Assembly (NCBI GenBank): GCA_017613735.1
Contig: JAGADF010000005.1
Span: 1 to 56,277, forward strand
Direction: 5' to 3'
Origin: Clostridia bacterium
GTDB lineage: Bacteria > Bacillota > Clostridia > Oscillospirales > Acutalibacteraceae
Length of the DNA: 56,277 nt
The translations under genes and the position numbers were made by a program. Within the stretch, counting starts at the first letter, position 1; each line of letters starts with the position of its first letter. The notes under the pieces were generated by a model. The model made no database searches, was not told where the DNA came from, and saw nothing but the letters and a program-made list of their open reading frames with translations. Shown one piece after another: positions 1 to 9,700 of the stretch.

Positions 1-39
1 CACCCTAAAATAAGATAATTTTTCGTCAGAACAATGAAT

Positions 40-75
40 AAAACGGGGTTCAGGCTGACGCCTTAACCCCGTTTT
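40..75 (-). terminator. Rho-independent terminator after the GH31 gene
   Basis: Positions 40-55 and 60-75 form a 16-bp hairpin with one mismatch and a TGAC loop. An A/T tract follows on both sides, so it could stop transcription in either direction. It lies about 70 bases downstream of the GH31 stop codon and inside a larger inverted repeat (3-14 with 100-111). Confidence 0.8.
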
Positions 76-142
76 TGAAGCCGTTATAACGGAAAAGTGC
101 TTATTTTAGGGCTTAAACCTCCTTGTCGGTATCGCCCTAATT

Positions 143-2434
143 TTATATTCTCTCTTCGATAAGCTTTTTAAGCTCTTTCGGGATTGAAGCTGTTTTAAGC
201 TTTGCCCTTATCTCGTCAGGTTTCGTCAGCTTTCTGAAAGGAAGGTATTTCACGTTCTTTTTCATCGTGTTGCCCTGAAGTCTCGAGAACGCCCAGATGA
301 CCTCATCCCTCGGGGCGTTTTTCTCTTTTCTGACGACATTTTCAAGTGTTTCGGTCGCGGTTTCGGTTACGTCCAGTCCTTCGAAAACGACCTGCGCCTG
401 CTTTTTGTTTTCGTCATGCAAATCCTTAAAAATGACCTTGATATTCCTCTTTACGGGAAGGACGGAAGTATCGCCCTCGGCGGCGTTTACGGTAAACGAA
501 ACGCAGCCGTTTTCATACGTTATTGCGAACCTGGTTGTCGCGAAATGGTTTTCATAATCGGTCTTCGAATTGTCCTCATAAAGAGTAAATTCTCCGTTGC
601 CGGAAAATGCCCATATTTCAAGGTTTTCGGGATTGTCTGTTCCGTTGCCCTCATCAGCCGAAAGCGGAATAATCGCGCCCTCTTTCGCGAGAACGGGAAT
701 CGTGTCAAGGTCTCTGAAAAGAGTTAACTCCCTTTCGCCCTCATAGGTCTGTCCCGTAAAAATGTCAACCCATCTGCCTTCGGGAATCCACGCGTCGACG
801 GCTCCCATATTAACAGAGTTGTACTGTTTTTTCGTAATCGGGCAGACAAGAAGCTCGGTGCCGAACATATACTCATTTCTGTACTTATACGCACCGTCGT
901 TTTCGGGGTATGAATAATACATAGGCTCGCATAAAGCCTCGCCGGTTTTATGAGTGCGGTAATCCATCGTAAAGATATACGGAATAAGCTTATGCCTGAA
1001 ACGAAGCCATTTTTCGGCGTTTTCGCACACATCCGCGCGGTATTTCCACGGCTCCTTGCCGAGAAGCTCGATAGCCGTTGAATGAAGTCTCATTATGGGT
1101 GAAAGCACACCGAACTGAAGCCAGCGAATATAGAGCTCGTCATCGCGGTAGCCGAAGTGATGACCGCCTATGTCGTGGCTCCACCACGAATAAGCGGCGT
1201 TCGCCGCGTTGACCGTAAAATACGGCTGAAAATCAAATACCTTCCAGTTGACCGCCGTATCGCCCGAAAAACCGAGCGGGTATCTGTGAGAGCCGAGTCC
1301 CGCATAGCGCGAAAGAATCAACGGCATCCTGCCGTCCTCGGCATTATCGTAAAAATGATAATGATTAAGCGCGTTAAGCGGGTCGAGACCGTCAACGTCG
1401 CATTTTCTGCCCTGCTGCCAGTCAATCCACCAGAAATCGACGCCCTCTCTTTCATAGGGCTTATGAAGAACGTCAAAATACGCGTTCCATTGGTCTGCAT
1501 TTCCGCATTTGAAATCAACCTTCTGTTTCGTTTCGGGGTTAATTCCGACCGCCTTCGCCATTTCTTCATACATATCCTCATAACAGTAAACGCCGTCGGC
1601 GGGATGAAGATTAAGGGTGATATGAAGATTCTTTTTCTTGAGCTCCCTTAAAAACTCCCTGTAATCGGGAAAAAGCTCGGTATTCCACGAATAACCCGTC
1701 CAGCCGCGGTACTTTACGCCGAATTTTTCTTCGATATCATGTACCCAGTGCCAGTCCATATCGACGGTAGCGACCGTAAGCGGCACATTTTCGCTTTCGA
1801 ATTTATCCATAAGGGAAAGGTACTCTTCCTGAGTGTAGGCATGATAGCGGCTCCACCATACGCCGAGGGCAAACCTCGGAATAAGCGGAACGGGCGAACT
1901 TATTTTATAGAACGCCGAAATGGTTTCGCGGTAATTTCTGCCGTATGCGAAAGCGTAGTAATCGGTCGAATTCTTTTCTCTTTTTATAAACAGTCCGTTT
2001 TCGTCAAGCAGAACGGATTTGCTGTCGTCAAGAAGATACGCTCCGCCGTCGGTTATAAGCCCTTCGTCAAGCTTAACCTCGCCGAAGGTTCCGTCAAGCG
2101 TGCGGCACGTACCCCTGAAATTCTTCTGCCTTGAAAAAATCTCGGTTTTCCCCGTGTCCTTGAAAACAACGCTGTATGGCTTGAACTGTTTTATCAGAAA
2201 GATTCTGTCCTCGGTTTCGACAATAACCTCGCCGTTAACTTTTGTAACATTCATTTTCCCCGCGTCGAAGCGTCTGTTCCAGACCGTAAAGGAGGGCAAA
2301 TCGGTCGTCATATCCACCTGCTCAACCCTTATCAATCTGGAATCGAGCAGGGTTATTCTTACCCCGTAGCCCGTAAAAATCTGGTCGTCGTTCGCTTTCG
2401 CGTCGGTTTTTACTTTAAGGGATTCCTTAAGCAT
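143..2434 (-). CDS. Glycoside hydrolase family 31 (alpha-glucosidase/alpha-xylosidase type)
   Basis: Predicted to cleave alpha-linked glucose or xylose residues from oligosaccharides; no signal peptide is visible, so it probably acts in the cytosol. The barrel begins near residue 185. The nucleophile region reads WWIDWQQG (Asp about 338), the acid/base region SGDTAVNW (Asp about 392), and HDIGGHHFG follows, all typical of GH31. The C-terminal beta domains end at about residue 700. I start at the ATG at 2434 (763 residues) because GAGGAGT sits 6 bases upstream. The in-frame ATG at 2449 has no such site and would overlap the preceding methyltransferase gene. With the 2434 start the two genes are 4 bases apart and probably co-transcribed. 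The family is clear; substrate specificity is not. Confidence 0.93.
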   Translation of the reverse strand: MLKESLKVKTDAKANDDQIFTGYGVRITLLDSRLIRVEQVDMTTDLPSFTVWNRRFDAGKMNVTKVNGEVIVETEDRIFLIKQFKPYSVVFKDTGKTEIFSRQKNFRGTCRTLDGTFGEVKLDEGLITDGGAYLLDDSKSVLLDENGLFIKREKNSTDYYAFAYGRNYRETISAFYKISSPVPLIPRFALGVWWSRYHAYTQEEYLSLMDKFESENVPLTVATVDMDWHWVHDIEEKFGVKYRGWTGYSWNTELFPDYREFLRELKKKNLHITLNLHPADGVYCYEDMYEEMAKAVGINPETKQKVDFKCGNADQWNAYFDVLHKPYEREGVDFWWIDWQQGRKCDVDGLDPLNALNHYHFYDNAEDGRMPLILSRYAGLGSHRYPLGFSGDTAVNWKVFDFQPYFTVNAANAAYSWWSHDIGGHHFGYRDDELYIRWLQFGVLSPIMRLHSTAIELLGKEPWKYRADVCENAEKWLRFRHKLIPYIFTMDYRTHKTGEALCEPMYYSYPENDGAYKYRNEYMFGTELLVCPITKKQYNSVNMGAVDAWIPEGRWVDIFTGQTYEGERELTLFRDLDTIPVLAKEGAIIPLSADEGNGTDNPENLEIWAFSGNGEFTLYEDNSKTDYENHFATTRFAITYENGCVSFTVNAAEGDTSVLPVKRNIKVIFKDLHDENKKQAQVVFEGLDVTETATETLENVVRKEKNAPRDEVIWAFSRLQGNTMKKNVKYLPFRKLTKPDEIRAKLKTASIPKELKKLIEERI

Positions 2435-2438
2435 AATA

Positions 2439-3473
2439 TCACTCCTCATTTATGGCAAAAATGTCCGTATCCCAGTCGGGCAGAGACGGCTCGTGCCTTA
2501 AATACAAGCGGTAATTCCCGCAGATTTCGTTTATAAGAAGCGGTAACGAAAAAATGTCCTCGCTTCTGTGATAAGCGGCAATTTTCATTTTCGGTCTGTA
2601 TTGTTTAATAGTTTTTTCCGCCCCGAGAATTGCGTTTTTCTCGTTGCCCTCGACGTCAAATTTGAGGAACGTCGCCCTTTCGCCGTCAAGGATTTCATCA
2701 ACGGTTTTCTGCTTTATTTCTTTTCCACTTTGCGAAACGGACGTCCCCCTGCCCTTTTTGTCCGAAACAAAAACCGTTTTCTCTTCTTCGCCAACCGCGC
2801 AGTTAAAATATAGAACATTATTAATATGCTCCGTGTTCTTTTTCAGCTTTTCGAAGCTTCTCTTATCGGGCTCAACCGCGAAGACCTTTTTAAGCCTGCA
2901 AATCTTTTCAAGCTCCGAAACCGTATCGCCCCTGTACGCGCCAAGGTCGACAAAAATCTCGTTTTCAGGGTTTAATAATTCATAGTTGCTTTTTCTGTCC
3001 GTCTGGCAGGAAAAAAGATAATTAATATCGCCCGAAAGGCGATAGTTTATAACCGAGTCAAAAACCTCTCTCGACTTTTCGTCGCCAAAAAGCGAACGCG
3101 CGGCGTTTATCTTTTCAATATTTTTTTCGTAAAAATCCTCGTTGAAAACATTTTCGCCGTAAACGGGAACGCTCGGCGCGAAAAGAGTGATTTCTTCCGC
3201 CTTTTGCCTTACCGATTCGATTACGTTTTCAAGGGACGTGCCGAAGCACAGAAGAGCAATCATATCGGGACTTTTTTCTTTAGCCGAGGAATAGCTTTCA
3301 ACCGTAAATCCCCTGAAAACCTGATTCCTGACAAAGCCGTCGGACGCAAAAACTCCGCTGACTTTTATTCCCTGACGAATACATTCGTCAAGGATTTTGT
3401 CCGCGCCGTCGCCCATACCGTAAAGGTAGACGGGCTCGGTCCGTTCTTTTAAATTCTGCCATAAATCAGTCAT
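2439..3473 (-). CDS. FkbM-family methyltransferase with N-terminal nucleotide-binding-like domain
   Basis: Predicted SAM-dependent methyltransferase. The C-terminal half carries the FkbM pattern: FVDLGAYRGDT (about 174-184) for SAM binding, AVEPD (about 199-203), and FDVEGNE near residue 272. The N-terminal 110 residues begin with a glycine-bearing strand-turn (YLYGMGDGADKIL). They resemble the small sugar-nucleotide or NAD-binding domain often fused to FkbM proteins in clostridial surface-glycan genes. The substrate is unknown, with a glycan or lipid the usual guess. It is the first gene of a two-gene unit with the GH31 gene. A promoter (TTGAAA, 17 bases, TATTAT) lies just upstream. Confidence 0.85.
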   Translation of the reverse strand: MTDLWQNLKERTEPVYLYGMGDGADKILDECIRQGIKVSGVFASDGFVRNQVFRGFTVESYSSAKEKSPDMIALLCFGTSLENVIESVRQKAEEITLFAPSVPVYGENVFNEDFYEKNIEKINAARSLFGDEKSREVFDSVINYRLSGDINYLFSCQTDRKSNYELLNPENEIFVDLGAYRGDTVSELEKICRLKKVFAVEPDKRSFEKLKKNTEHINNVLYFNCAVGEEEKTVFVSDKKGRGTSVSQSGKEIKQKTVDEILDGERATFLKFDVEGNEKNAILGAEKTIKQYRPKMKIAAYHRSEDIFSLPLLINEICGNYRLYLRHEPSLPDWDTDIFAINEE

Positions 3474-3502
3474 TTCGTTCCCCGCCGATTATCTTTGATT
3501 TA

Positions 3503-3531
3503 ATAATAACAAATAACATTTCTCTTTTCAA
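3503..3531 (-). promoter_or_regulatory. Promoter of the FkbM/GH31 unit
   Basis: On the minus strand TTGAAA (3531-3526) and TATTAT (3508-3503) are 17 bases apart, about 30 bases upstream of the methyltransferase start. Confidence 0.6.
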
Positions 3532-3593
3532 GCAATACTTCGACAGTTTTCACGGTATTCGCCCTATAAAATATAGATTAACAGTTTGTTCAT

Positions 3594-3622
3594 TTGATTT
3601 TTTTAATGTTTTATGGTATTAT
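3594..3622 (+). promoter_or_regulatory. Promoter of the citrate synthase gene
   Basis: TTGATT (3594-3599) and TATTAT (3617-3622) are separated by 17 bases and lie 30 bases before the ATG at 3653. The in-frame ATG at 3623 directly follows the -10 box and therefore cannot be the start. Confidence 0.65.
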
Positions 3623-3652
3623 ATGCGTCCACGAAAGCAAAGGAGGGAAAAT

Positions 3653-5020
3653 ATGGCTAAGAAGGACTATTCGGCAATTACCCCCGAAATCAAGAAATAT
3701 TCGAAACTTTGCAGCGCAGACTGTAAGATTGATAAAAAGCTCTATGTCGAGCATCAGGTCAACAGAGGTCTCCGCGACCTCAACGGAAAGGGCGTCCTGA
3801 CGGGACTTACGGAAATATCCGAAATCAACAGTAAAAAGATTGTTGACGGCGTCGAGGTTCCCTGCAAGGGCGAGCTTTATTACAGAGGCTATAAAATAGA
3901 GGACCTTGTAAACGGCTTTGTAAAGGACAACCGTTTCGGATTTGAGGAGATTACTTATCTTCTTCTCTTCGGCGTTCTGCCTACGGCGGACGAGCTTGAG
4001 GAATTCAGGCAGGTGCTCAATTCCTACCGCTCGCTTCCGAATTCATTTATAAGAGATATTATAATGAAAGCTCCGTCGACGGATATGATGAATTCCCTTG
4101 CGCGAAGCGTTCTTACAATGTATTCCTACGACAACAACCCCAACGACACGAGCATTCCGAATGTTCTTCGTCAGTGTCTTCAGCTCATAGCGACTTTTCC
4201 GCTCCTTTCGGTATACGGCTATCTTTCATACGACTATTATATAAAGGATTCGTCGAGCTTTTTCATTCACAAGCCCGTACCCGAGCTTTCGACGGCTGAA
4301 AATATTCTTCATATGCTCAGAATCGACTCGTCCTTTACCCCGCTTGAAGCTAAAATACTCGACCTCGCGCTTGTTCTTCACGCGGAGCACGGCGGCGGTA
4401 ACAACTCAACCTTTACAACCCACGTTGTTTCCTCATCGGGAACGGACACATATTCGGCAATAGCGGCTGCGCTCGGCTCTCTTAAAGGTCCAAAGCACGG
4501 CGGCGCGAACATAAAGGTCTGTCATATGTTTGACGATATCAAGGCGAACGTAAAGGACTGGACGGACGAGGAAGAGGTAAGCGCATACCTTCTTAAAATT
4601 CTTCACAGGGAAGCGTTTGACAGAACGGGACTCATATACGGTATCGGTCACGCGATATACTCGGTTTCGGACCCGAGAGCGAATATTTTCCGCTCATACG
4701 TCAAATCTCTTTCGGAAGAAAAAGGACTTGCCGACGAATTCAATCTTTACTCGCTTGTCGAGCGGCTCGCTCCCGAGATTATTTCAAACGAGCGCAAAAT
4801 GTATAAGGGCGTAAGCGCGAACATAGACTTTTACAGCGGTTTCGTTTACAATATGCTCAGTCTGCCGTACGAGCTTTACACTCCGATTTTCGCAATAGCG
4901 AGAATAAGCGGCTGGTCGGCTCACAGAATTGAAGAGCTGATTAACGCGGGTAAAATCATACGTCCGGCGTATATGGCGGTTCAGCCCAGACGCGAATACA
5001 AGCCGATTAAAAACAGATAA
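3653..5020 (+). CDS. gltA: Citrate synthase (Si type family)
   Basis: Condenses acetyl-CoA with oxaloacetate to form citrate, feeding the oxidative branch toward 2-oxoglutarate and glutamate. The protein has 455 residues from the ATG at 3653, preceded by AGGAGGG. Catalytic-region motifs are in order: HAEHGGGNN (second His about 246), GPKHGGAN (His about 282), GIGHAIYSVSDPRA (His about 333) and NIDFYSG (Asp about 392). The common GHRVY is GHAIY here, a form I recall from other Firmicutes. 2-Methylcitrate synthase cannot be excluded from sequence alone. The gene is monocistronic, with its own promoter and a terminator at 5029. No aconitase or isocitrate dehydrogenase gene lies in the window. 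Confidence 0.93.
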   Translation: MAKKDYSAITPEIKKYSKLCSADCKIDKKLYVEHQVNRGLRDLNGKGVLTGLTEISEINSKKIVDGVEVPCKGELYYRGYKIEDLVNGFVKDNRFGFEEITYLLLFGVLPTADELEEFRQVLNSYRSLPNSFIRDIIMKAPSTDMMNSLARSVLTMYSYDNNPNDTSIPNVLRQCLQLIATFPLLSVYGYLSYDYYIKDSSSFFIHKPVPELSTAENILHMLRIDSSFTPLEAKILDLALVLHAEHGGGNNSTFTTHVVSSSGTDTYSAIAAALGSLKGPKHGGANIKVCHMFDDIKANVKDWTDEEEVSAYLLKILHREAFDRTGLIYGIGHAIYSVSDPRANIFRSYVKSLSEEKGLADEFNLYSLVERLAPEIISNERKMYKGVSANIDFYSGFVYNMLSLPYELYTPIFAIARISGWSAHRIEELINAGKIIRPAYMAVQPRREYKPIKNR

Positions 5021-5028
5021 AACAAATT

Positions 5029-5062
5029 AACCTTGACGGGAAACCGCCAAGGTTTTGTTTTT
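5029..5062 (+). terminator. Terminator after citrate synthase
   Basis: An 11-bp stem (5029-5039 with 5044-5054, one A-C mismatch) with a GAAA loop is followed by TTGTTTTT. Confidence 0.85.
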
Positions 5063-5173
5063 CAGTATGTGTTTTTTGCCTGTCAGAGCCTGTTTTTGAC
5101 CACTTACCGATTTTTCGGTCACAAAACAGAAAGCAGAGGCTATAATGCGTTTGTAATCAGACGGGAAACAGAA

Positions 5174-5650
5174 TCACCTGTTCAGAAGCCAGACTCCGAG
5201 ATTAAGATACCCCGCAAAGCTTACCCAGACAAGATAAGCAATCATAAGATTCCCCGCGAATAAGTCGACCTTCCTGAACGCCCTGATTGTCAGAAAAATC
5301 AATGCCCACAGCGCGACGAGCCAGATGAACGCGATTAAAAATGCCTGAGCGTTAAAGAAAATAATGCTCCAGAAAAAGTTGAACGCGAGCTGGGCAATAT
5401 AGAAATAAATCGCGGTCCGCCTGTTCTTTAAAGGATTCTGAAGACTGACTCTCGCGGCGCAAAAACCCATAAGAGCGTAAAGAGCGGCCCATACAATCGG
5501 GAAAACTATCGCTGGAGGCGACAAGGGTGGCTTCGTTATTGTTTCGTTATAAATCTTAGTGCCCTCTCTTGTTAAAAGTCCCGCGACAAAACCGACCGCT
5601 TCGGTCAGGACAATCCAGAACACATAGTTTTTCCATGGTTTGTTTTTCAT
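5174..5650 (-). CDS. tspO: TspO/MBR family membrane protein
   Basis: Small integral membrane protein of the TspO/peripheral-benzodiazepine-receptor family, whose members bind tetrapyrroles or cholesterol and are linked to porphyrin and stress signalling. The 158 residues hold five hydrophobic segments. Family motifs are visible: PPLSPPAIVFPIVWAALY in the first third, FNFFWSIIFF in the middle and YLVWVSFAGYLN near the C-terminus. I start at the ATG at 5650 because GGGGTG lies 6 bases upstream; a GTG at 5659 overlaps that site. The gene is alone, divergent from the zinc-ribbon protein at 5775. Its role in this organism is not evident. Confidence 0.9.
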   Translation of the reverse strand: MKNKPWKNYVFWIVLTEAVGFVAGLLTREGTKIYNETITKPPLSPPAIVFPIVWAALYALMGFCAARVSLQNPLKNRRTAIYFYIAQLAFNFFWSIIFFNAQAFLIAFIWLVALWALIFLTIRAFRKVDLFAGNLMIAYLVWVSFAGYLNLGVWLLNR

Positions 5651-5700
5651 ATAATTCACCCCATATTAAAAATATGTGTCATTAACGGGTTATTATTCCT

Positions 5701-5741
5701 TTGTCATATAAATTGACAAATTATAATAAAACAAATATAAT
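5701..5741 (+). promoter_or_regulatory. Promoter with overlapping dyad upstream of the zinc-ribbon membrane protein
   Basis: TTGACA (5713-5718) and TATAAT (5736-5741) are separated by 17 bases. A dyad, TTGTCA-N7-TGACAA (5701-5719), overlaps the -35 box and also offers a TTGTCA on the opposite strand toward tspO. It could be an operator or simply two back-to-back -35 elements. Confidence 0.7.
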
Positions 5742-5774
5742 CAAAAATGAAAAAAGAAAAGGAGTTGACGTTTT

Positions 5775-6644
5775 ATGCGTTGCGAATACTGTCAGAGCGA
5801 TTTTGACGACAATCTTATGAACTGCCCCGTGTGCGGCGCTCCCGTACCGCCTCCCGAGGACAAAAAACCCGATTATTTTTCACAGGCGAATGAATCATAT
5901 CCGCAGGCGGGCGCGCCTTACGCGCAGAACGGATTTATTCCTGCGGCGCCCATGATTAATCCCTTACATGCGAAAACCGATATGCTTGTCAAGGACAGTC
6001 TTTTCCTTGCAACCTGCATTCTTAATACCGTTGCGACGGCTCTTCCGCTGTTCGGCGATTTCAAAGGCTTTAACGTAATAGGCGTAATCGTTACCATATT
6101 CTTATGGCTCATCTACGCCGACGGTAAAAAGAATATTCTTCCGAATCCTGCGAGAATCCGTATAATCAGCGGCTGCATTTACGCGACAAAGGTAATTCTT
6201 TACGTTGTCAGCGGATTGCTTGCTCTTATGGGCCTTCTTTGCTTCTTCTCGGCAAGCTCGTGGATTAAATATTTCACCGACGCTTTTAACCCCGGAACAG
6301 TGCCGGCAGACGATTTCGAGAGATTATTCTCAATGGGCGGCTGGGCAATAGGCATAGGCTTCATTTTCGTAGCAGGATTTATGGCAGTTCTCAACTATTT
6401 CTCATACGGCAAGATTCACAAGTTCGTAAAGAGCTGTTATGAAAACATACAGACAGGCGTAAACGCGCTTGAAAACAGAAATATAACCTCTGTATGGCTT
6501 ATTGTTTTCACGGTAATTATGGGAATATCGGCTGTTGCAAATATTACGAACAGTCCCGTATCGGCGGTTTCGTTAGGCTGTCAGGCGGCGACCTGCGTTA
6601 CAAGCTACCTTCTTATTAAGAAATACTATATTGAATATAATTAA
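5775..6644 (+). CDS. Zinc-ribbon multi-pass membrane protein, unknown function
   Basis: I do not recognise a specific family. The N-terminus is a zinc ribbon, with CEYC at residues 3-6 and CPVC near 18-21. A Pro/Gln/Tyr-rich linker follows, then four to five hydrophobic segments between about residues 75 and 285. Such zinc-ribbon membrane proteins are common and mostly uncharacterised in Clostridia. GGAG lies about 12 bases upstream of the ATG, and a consensus promoter sits at 5713-5741. The downstream hairpin at 6658 ends the transcript. The linker resembles the Tyr-Pro-Gln-Ala stretch of the SHOCT membrane protein at 16225, probably by low complexity rather than shared domain. Confidence 0.8.
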   Translation: MRCEYCQSDFDDNLMNCPVCGAPVPPPEDKKPDYFSQANESYPQAGAPYAQNGFIPAAPMINPLHAKTDMLVKDSLFLATCILNTVATALPLFGDFKGFNVIGVIVTIFLWLIYADGKKNILPNPARIRIISGCIYATKVILYVVSGLLALMGLLCFFSASSWIKYFTDAFNPGTVPADDFERLFSMGGWAIGIGFIFVAGFMAVLNYFSYGKIHKFVKSCYENIQTGVNALENRNITSVWLIVFTVIMGISAVANITNSPVSAVSLGCQAATCVTSYLLIKKYYIEYN

Positions 6645-6657
6645 ACGAAGAAGAATA

Positions 6658-6690
6658 AAAAGCCACGGTCTTTCGACCGTGGCTTTTATT
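6658..6690. terminator. Bidirectional terminator between convergent genes
   Basis: A perfect 13-bp stem (6658-6670 with 6675-6687) with a TTTC loop is flanked by A and T tracts. It separates the zinc-ribbon gene (+) from the giant dockerin gene (-). Confidence 0.9.
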
Positions 6691-6704
6691 GTGTTTATTA
6701 ACTT

Positions 6705-9700
6705 TTAGAAAAGCAAAAGCTTTCTGTCAAGGAATGCTGCATCGAATGCGTCAATAACGGTATCACCGTTTACATCCGCCTTTGCTTCCTGCTCAGCCGT
6801 CAGCGTGGTATTCCCTGCCGACGCACTGATTAAAAGACCGACATCATTTAAGTCAAAGTAACCGTCGCCGTTAATATCGAACGGCGCGCTTGTCGGGATA
6901 ATTCTGTTACCCGCAATATTACTTTCTGTGGCAAGCGTTGTAGTCGAGTCAAGGTAGAAGTCCTTTGCAAATGTAAGAGTATTATAACTGTAATCGTCCG
7001 CCTCAATATAATCGCCTGCATCTGTCCAGCTGAGCGTAATGTTGACATTATAGGTAGGTCTGTCAGGCGTAAAGCCGTCGCCTGCGCCTATGAGGTTTGC
7101 AAGAACTTTACCGCCTTGGATGTTAATATCACCGTAAGCGATAATATATTTGACCATGCTTGACGGGTCTGCCACACCGGTACCGATACCTGCGCCGTAA
7201 TAGGTTCGGCTTGAATATGTGTATTCGCCGCCCTGAGCGTCAATCTCACCGCCGTATACGGTGACGTCAAACTGCTTGGCGGTTGTACCCGTAGCATTAT
7301 ATCCTGAACCGATACCTGCTGCGCCCGAACCGCCCAGTGCGATAATCTTACCGCTGTTAATTGTGATTGTTCCGCTCTTTCCCTGAATACCGCCGCCTAT
7401 ACCTGCGCCTCCGACGGTGGCTCCGCTGATTGTGGCGTTGCCGCCGTCTGCGTTAACTGTTGCGCGGGCAATTTCAATTACCGAAGCGCTGTGCAACGCA
7501 CTGCCGCCGATGCCTGCCGCGCCGTTGTATCCGTGTGCGGTAATCTTACCGCCGAGGATGTGGATTTCACCCGTATCACTGTTTCCGGAGCCGCCTATAC
7601 CCGCAAAGTTGCTTGTTCCCGAAGCGGGAGGAACGCTGCGGAACGCACCCGTGTTTTCTTTCTGACCGTAGATATAAACAGCTCCCGAAGCGCCGACTGC
7701 GATATTCTGCGCGCGAAGCGTAACTCCGTCGCAGAGAATAATATGCGATGTGCCGTTAACGTTGATAGCTCGGGTTATTGTTGTGTCAGCATTTACTACA
7801 TACCAACCGCCGTCGTTCAGATAAACTGTACTTGCATCCGTCAGTACGGTGTAGTTTGTGCAAGCCATTCTGTTACCGAAGCCGTCATAGTATTCTACGA
7901 AATCAGTCGCAGGAACAATTGTAGTGTAGCCGTTGAGCGGAATGTCAACAAGATTTGTTGTTCCGCTGTAGAAGAAATCGTTTTCAAGAGTTATGTCTGC
8001 CTTATAAATCGTAGCATAATAACTGTCGGATACATTTGTCCAGTTAAGCGTTACGCTGTAGCCGTCGCCGTTTGCTGCAGCCATATCTGCGCCGACAAAG
8101 CCGTTTGCCGTTATATTACCGCCGTTGAATGTAACCGAACCGCTGTTACCGCCGCCGATAGCCGCCGCATTAACGCCCGATTCAACCGTGATAACACCGC
8201 CGTTGATATTGATTGTACCTGCATCCTCGCCGTTTGAAACGCCGATACCCGCTGTATTGTTATCGGGAAGCGTAACCTCAAGCGCACCCGTTCTGCCCGA
8301 CTGAGCGTAAATATTAAGCGTTGCGCCTTCGGGTACTTCAATACCCTTGACTGCAGTAAGCGTTGCGCCGTCGCAGATAATGAGGTTAACCGTGCCGCTG
8401 ACTGATATTCTTGAATTAACCGTTGTATCGTCTGTTACGACGTACCACGTATTTGAAAGAGCAGTCGTACTGCCGTCAACAGTGTAATATGCAGTACAGG
8501 TCTGAGCGTCGCCGTTTTCGTCAACATAGCCGACAGCGGGAATTGCCTGGAAATCTGCAATAATATCTGTATCGCTTCTGAAAGTATATGAGAAATCAAA
8601 CGGGAAACCGTCAGCAGTCCAGCCGTTGAAAATGAAGCCGAACTTTTCGGGATCTGCGAACGGAGTTGCTGTCATGCCGTTTTTGACCGTCTGCGCAGGG
8701 GCAAGCTCGGTTACTCCGTCGCTGTCAAGGAAACGAACTGTCAGGTCAACATCGGGAATGATTGTTGCACCGGCAATGTTTGAAGTTGTAGCCGAAGTCA
8801 TTGTTCCGTCAAGAATGAAATCCTTTGCGAATGTAACAACGCCCGTGTAGCCGTCCGAATAATATGTATCTTCGGTTGAAGTCCAGTTAAGTGTAATAAT
8901 ACAATCCTGATTCGAATAAGTCGGCGAGTCACCGATTCCCGTACCGTTTGTACCCGCAGCCGCAAATACAGTACCGCCGTTAATTGTAACTGCCTTCATC
9001 GGTACGCCGTCTCTTGCGCCTATAGCCGCCGAGTTTGTGCCGCCCTGAGCTGAAACATAACCGCCGTTAATGACTATCGGCTGAGCGGATGTATCCTTTG
9101 CCCTGCCGCCGATACCGGCGTGATAACCGCTTGAGCTTGCGTTAACATAACCGCCGTTTATTGTAATTGAATCAAAGACTGCCGAGTAACCTGCGCCTAT
9201 TGCGCTTCCGCTTGAAGATGTGGCTGTAACGTTGCCGCCGTTAATGACGATTACCGTATTGTCGCCTGAATTCTGGCTGTTGTAAGCCGAACCGACAGCC
9301 GCTGAATATGTGCCCGCGACAGCGTTAACCTCGCCGCCGTTAATTGTGATATATCCGCCGCCGTGGTTGGAACCGCCGCCGATAGCTGCCGAATAGGTAG
9401 CGCCCTTTGCATTAATAACACCGCCGTTAATTGTGATATTGCCGGGAACAGCGTATGACACTCCGCCGATAGCCGCATTGTTGGCGTCAGGGCTCTTACA
9501 GTTGAGTTCACCCGTACCGCCTGACTGAGCGTAAATATTCAGAGTATTGGAACCTGTACATGTTATTCCCTTGGGAACATCAAATACACAGCCGTCACTG
9601 AGTATGATATTGACTGTTCCGCTTATAACCAATCTTTTTGCAAGACTGATTTCGCCTGAAACAACATACCAGCCGCTTGAAAGCGTAACAGCTTCACCGG

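Noticed and set aside
5033-5263. A 76-codon plus-strand frame after citrate synthase
   Set aside because: It starts within the terminator stem and runs over the tspO C-terminus, with no ribosome site or domain.
7491-8237. A 248-codon plus-strand frame inside the giant gene
   Set aside because: Antisense of the Gly-rich coils; Cys/Arg/Val-rich low-quality sequence and no start signal.
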